Below, one piece after another: positions 62,071 through 64,000 of a stretch of DNA of 64,000 bases. A program made the translations under genes and the position numbers. The notes under the pieces are model-generated. The model had not been told where the DNA came from. It worked only from the letters and a program-made list of their open reading frames with translations, and did not search any database. The stretch's first letter is position 1, and each line of letters opens with the position of its first letter. This DNA is from Microscillaceae bacterium (GTDB lineage: Bacteria; Bacteroidota; Bacteroidia; Cytophagales; Microscillaceae). The DNA is taken from contig JAABSX010000002.1 in the NCBI GenBank assembly GCA_011390205.1, positions 124,001 to 188,000 on the forward strand. The letters run 5' to 3'.

Positions 62071-63417
62071 ATGACCCGTTTTTATTATACTTACAGCATC
62101 TTGGTCTGCTGTGCCGTACTACAGGTTTCGGCAAGCCAGGCTCAAAAAAAGGTTGAAAAATATTTTGATACCATCCCTAACCAAATCCAAGAAGTGTATT
62201 TTGTGAAGCAAAATGCTACCCAAGTACAAAAACACGGGGATTACAAAAATTTCTATGCCAATGGACAGCTTGCTCTCAAAGGCGTTTTTCAAGAAGATAA
62301 AAAAGAAAGTCTTTTTACAGCCTTTTATCCTGATGGTGCTTTGCAAGCAGAGGTAAATTATCAAGATGATCTCAAAAATGGCACATTTACCGTCTATAAT
62401 GCCCAAGGAATCCCGCTACAGTCAGGTGTGTATAAAAACGATACACTTGACGGTGTCTTGACTACCTTCTACCCCTCAGGAAATGTCGACAAAAAAAGCG
62501 AATTTAAAAAAGGTATATTAGATGGCAGGGTAGAGGTCTATTTCAAAGAAGACGAAGTACTCAAAGAAGAAAGTAACTTTGAAAATGGCAAACTCAATGG
62601 ACTTGTCAAAGAATATTATATCAGCAGCAGGCTACGCCGAGAGGAAGAATTTTTGGAAGGTATCCCACATGGCAAATACAGAGTCTATTATGAAAACGGA
62701 CAGATCCAGCTTAGCGCTACAAATTACAAAGGCAGAAAAGAAGGCGAATACCTGCAGTATGCCCAAAATGGACAAGTAGTCGTGAAAACATTCTACCAAA
62801 ATGACAGAGTCGTGGATAGTTATCTTACTTTTTATGATGATGGCACACCCAAACAAGAAACTTATTACAAGAAGGGATACAAAGAAGGAACAGAGAAATC
62901 TTATCACCCCAATGGCAAACCAAAATTATTTACTGAATACAGCAAGCAGGAGCTAAACCAAAACATCAAAGAGTTTTATCAAAATGGGAATCCTAAATCA
63001 GTCAAAACCATAGAAAACCGACAGCCTGTAGGCACTTGGAAATTTTATTATGAAAATGGCAAAATACGTGTAGAAGAACCTTATGTAGAAGGAAAAGTGG
63101 AAGGCTTACGCAAAATCTACCGAGAAGATGGCTCACTAGAAAGTGAAGAGGCGTATCGTAAGGGCAGCAAATATGGCAATGTTACTTCTTATCATGAGCA
63201 AGGATACAAAATAGAAGAAATGCCTTATCGCTCCAATATGAGAGCAGGTACTTACAAGTCTTTTCACCCCAGCGGCAAGCTTTCTCTTATGGGAATCTAC
63301 AGATATGGCAAGAAAAATGGCGATTGGAGATATTATGATGAAGCAGGCAAAGTAACTCGAACCATAAAATATGATGCTGACAAAGTGCTATCTGATACAC
63401 TTGAAAATAAAGAGTAA
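62071..63417 (+). CDS. secreted MORN_2-repeat protein (YwqK-like)
   Basis: 448 aa from the ATG at 62071, which starts the signal peptide MTRFYYTYSILVCCAVLQVS; a TTG 50 codons upstream is unlikely. The mature protein is built from about fifteen ~23-residue MORN_2 repeats of the form 'Y..NG......Y..G...G....Y' (FYANGQLALKGVF, YYENGQIQLSATNYKGRKEG, YYENGKIRVEEPYVEGKVEG, SYHPNGKPKLFTEY). Such repeats are often annotated as YwqK family antitoxin, but nothing here supports a toxin-antitoxin role; no toxin gene is adjacent. Probably a surface or periplasmic binding protein. Confidence 0.85.
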   Translation: MTRFYYTYSILVCCAVLQVSASQAQKKVEKYFDTIPNQIQEVYFVKQNATQVQKHGDYKNFYANGQLALKGVFQEDKKESLFTAFYPDGALQAEVNYQDDLKNGTFTVYNAQGIPLQSGVYKNDTLDGVLTTFYPSGNVDKKSEFKKGILDGRVEVYFKEDEVLKEESNFENGKLNGLVKEYYISSRLRREEEFLEGIPHGKYRVYYENGQIQLSATNYKGRKEGEYLQYAQNGQVVVKTFYQNDRVVDSYLTFYDDGTPKQETYYKKGYKEGTEKSYHPNGKPKLFTEYSKQELNQNIKEFYQNGNPKSVKTIENRQPVGTWKFYYENGKIRVEEPYVEGKVEGLRKIYREDGSLESEEAYRKGSKYGNVTSYHEQGYKIEEMPYRSNMRAGTYKSFHPSGKLSLMGIYRYGKKNGDWRYYDEAGKVTRTIKYDADKVLSDTLENKE

Positions 63418-63450
63418 TCTATCTCTCATTGAGATATTTAGGAGAGAAGC

Positions 63451-63493
63451 AAAAGCCCTTGAAGAAGTTTGAAAACTCTTCAAGGGCTTTTTT
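63451..63493. terminator. bidirectional terminator
   Basis: AAAAGCCCTTGAAGAAGTTT pairs with AAACTCTTCAAGGGCTTTTTT at 63451-63493 with one or two mismatches (arms abbreviated to core AAAGCCCTTGAAGA / TCTTCAAGGGCTTT). It ends the MORN gene and faces the convergent Fe-S gene. Confidence 0.9.
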
Positions 63494-63509
63494 AGTGGAT
63501 TAATTCTAG

Positions 63510-64000
63510 TTAGTTTAAGCCTTCGGCCTGTGCTACCAGCTCAGCAAGGTCATAAACCTTGATTTCCTTTTCTTTGCCTGTCTGTTTGGTACCGTCGGTC
63601 ATCATCACCATACAAAATGGGCAAGCAACCGACACGATGTCAGCCTTGACTTCTATTGCCTGCTCCATGCGCTCTTGGCTTACTTCTTTTTTGCCTTTTT
63701 CTGCATCCTTAAACATCTGAGCACCTCCAGCACCACAGCAAAGCCCTTTGGTGCGGCAGTTTTTCATCTCTACAAGGTCGGCATCCAGCATTTTAAGCAC
63801 ATCCCGAGGGGCTTCGTAAATATCATTGGCACGCCCCAAGTAGCAAGAATCGTGGTAAGTGATTTTTTTACCTTTAAAATCCCCAGATTCTTTCATTTTT
63901 ACTTTTCCATCATTGATAAGTTGCTGCAAAAATGTAGAATGGTGAATGACTTCATACTCACCACCTAGCTGCGGGTATTCATTTTTGATGGTATTGAAGC
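63510..64000 (-). CDS. (Fe-S)-binding CCG-domain oxidoreductase, partial (C-terminal part)
   Basis: The reading frame continues to the window edge, so the N-terminus is missing; no start was chosen (an internal TTG at 63929 is not a start). About 163 residues are visible. The CCG-type cysteine domain shows YHDSCYLGRANDIYEAPRDV and NCRTKGLCCGAGGAQMF, followed by VACPFCMVMM. This matches the C-terminal half of glycolate oxidase GlpC/heterodisulfide reductase HdrB-like Fe-S subunits, which carry a non-cubane or 4Fe-4S cluster. The electron partner is outside the window. Confidence 0.88.
   Translation of the reverse strand, partial: FNTIKNEYPQLGGEYEVIHHSTFLQQLINDGKVKMKESGDFKGKKITYHDSCYLGRANDIYEAPRDVLKMLDADLVEMKNCRTKGLCCGAGGAQMFKDAEKGKKEVSQERMEQAIEVKADIVSVACPFCMVMMTDGTKQTGKEKEIKVYDLAELVAQAEGLN

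Noticed and set aside
62071-63417. MORN-repeat protein considered as an antitoxin (YwqK annotation)
   Set aside because: It has a signal peptide, is much longer than YwqK, and no toxin-like gene is beside it.
1-64000. CRISPR arrays, rRNA, tRNA and known riboswitches
   Set aside because: I looked in the gene-free stretches and saw no regularly spaced repeats, cloverleaf-like sequence or recognisable aptamer core; a covariance search was not possible.

Overview
The window is chromosomal DNA from a Bacteroidota bacterium, most likely a Cytophagales-type marine or freshwater glider. This rests on several signs: an AT-rich genome of moderate GC, a CarboxypepD_reg outer-membrane barrel protein, 7TM-DISM and SpoIIE-type phosphatases, OMPs, LptC and TPR genes in the arrangement typical of the phylum, a CrtA-like carotenoid oxygenase, and promoter-like sequences of the Bacteroidota form TTTG-N20-TAnnTTTG. 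I found no rRNA, tRNA or CRISPR array. The genus cannot be fixed from the sequence alone.

Layout. 0-12.8 kb: a DUF2452 protein, a TonB-receptor-like barrel, a TPR histidine kinase, an RlpA-like lipoprotein, a 7TM-DISM/SpoIIE phosphatase, a divergent membrane-anchored lipoxygenase and a secreted BNR/sortilin-repeat protein. 12.8-15.2 kb: a gene-poor, AT-rich patch with a 98-aa hypothetical and a CNNM/CBS protein bracketed by two ~155-bp inverted copies of one repeat. 15.2-30.7 kb: housekeeping and metabolism (RecQ, FtsL-like plus FtsI, class III aminotransferase, nitrilase-fold amidase, DapF, acyl-CoA dehydrogenase, APC permease, CrtA-like protein, thioredoxin, DPP-IV). 30.7-31.3 kb: an IS3-family orfA remnant among palindromes. 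31.3-37.3 kb: lipoprotein, aminotransferase, Ate/Bpt-like transferase, YqiA-like hydrolase, GT2 glycosyltransferase, sugar nucleotidyltransferase.

37.5-51.7 kb is the most unusual part. One co-oriented run encodes CheR, a receiver-less CheB, a membrane GAF protein, a large HAMP-GAF-PAS-PAS-SpoIIE phosphatase (SiaA-like), a SiaB-family kinase, a SiaC-family phosphoprotein, an ABCG-type transporter with a TerB-like N-terminus, then three paralogous exported proteins of unknown function and a small secreted protein. It looks like a SiaA/B/C partner switch without the SiaD diguanylate cyclase, in which a transporter and exported proteins may take the output position. A well-formed promoter lies 287 bp upstream of cheR, giving a long leader.

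51.8-57.7 kb (minus strand) is the coaX - OMP - TPR - lptC - small membrane protein - CNNM/CBS series, with a terminator-like hairpin embedded in the start of lptC. 57.8-64 kb: an amino-acid dehydrogenase, three consecutive double-domain universal stress proteins preceded by an FNR-like palindrome, a MORN_2-repeat protein, and the C-terminal part of an Fe-S (CCG-domain) oxidoreductase cut by the window edge.
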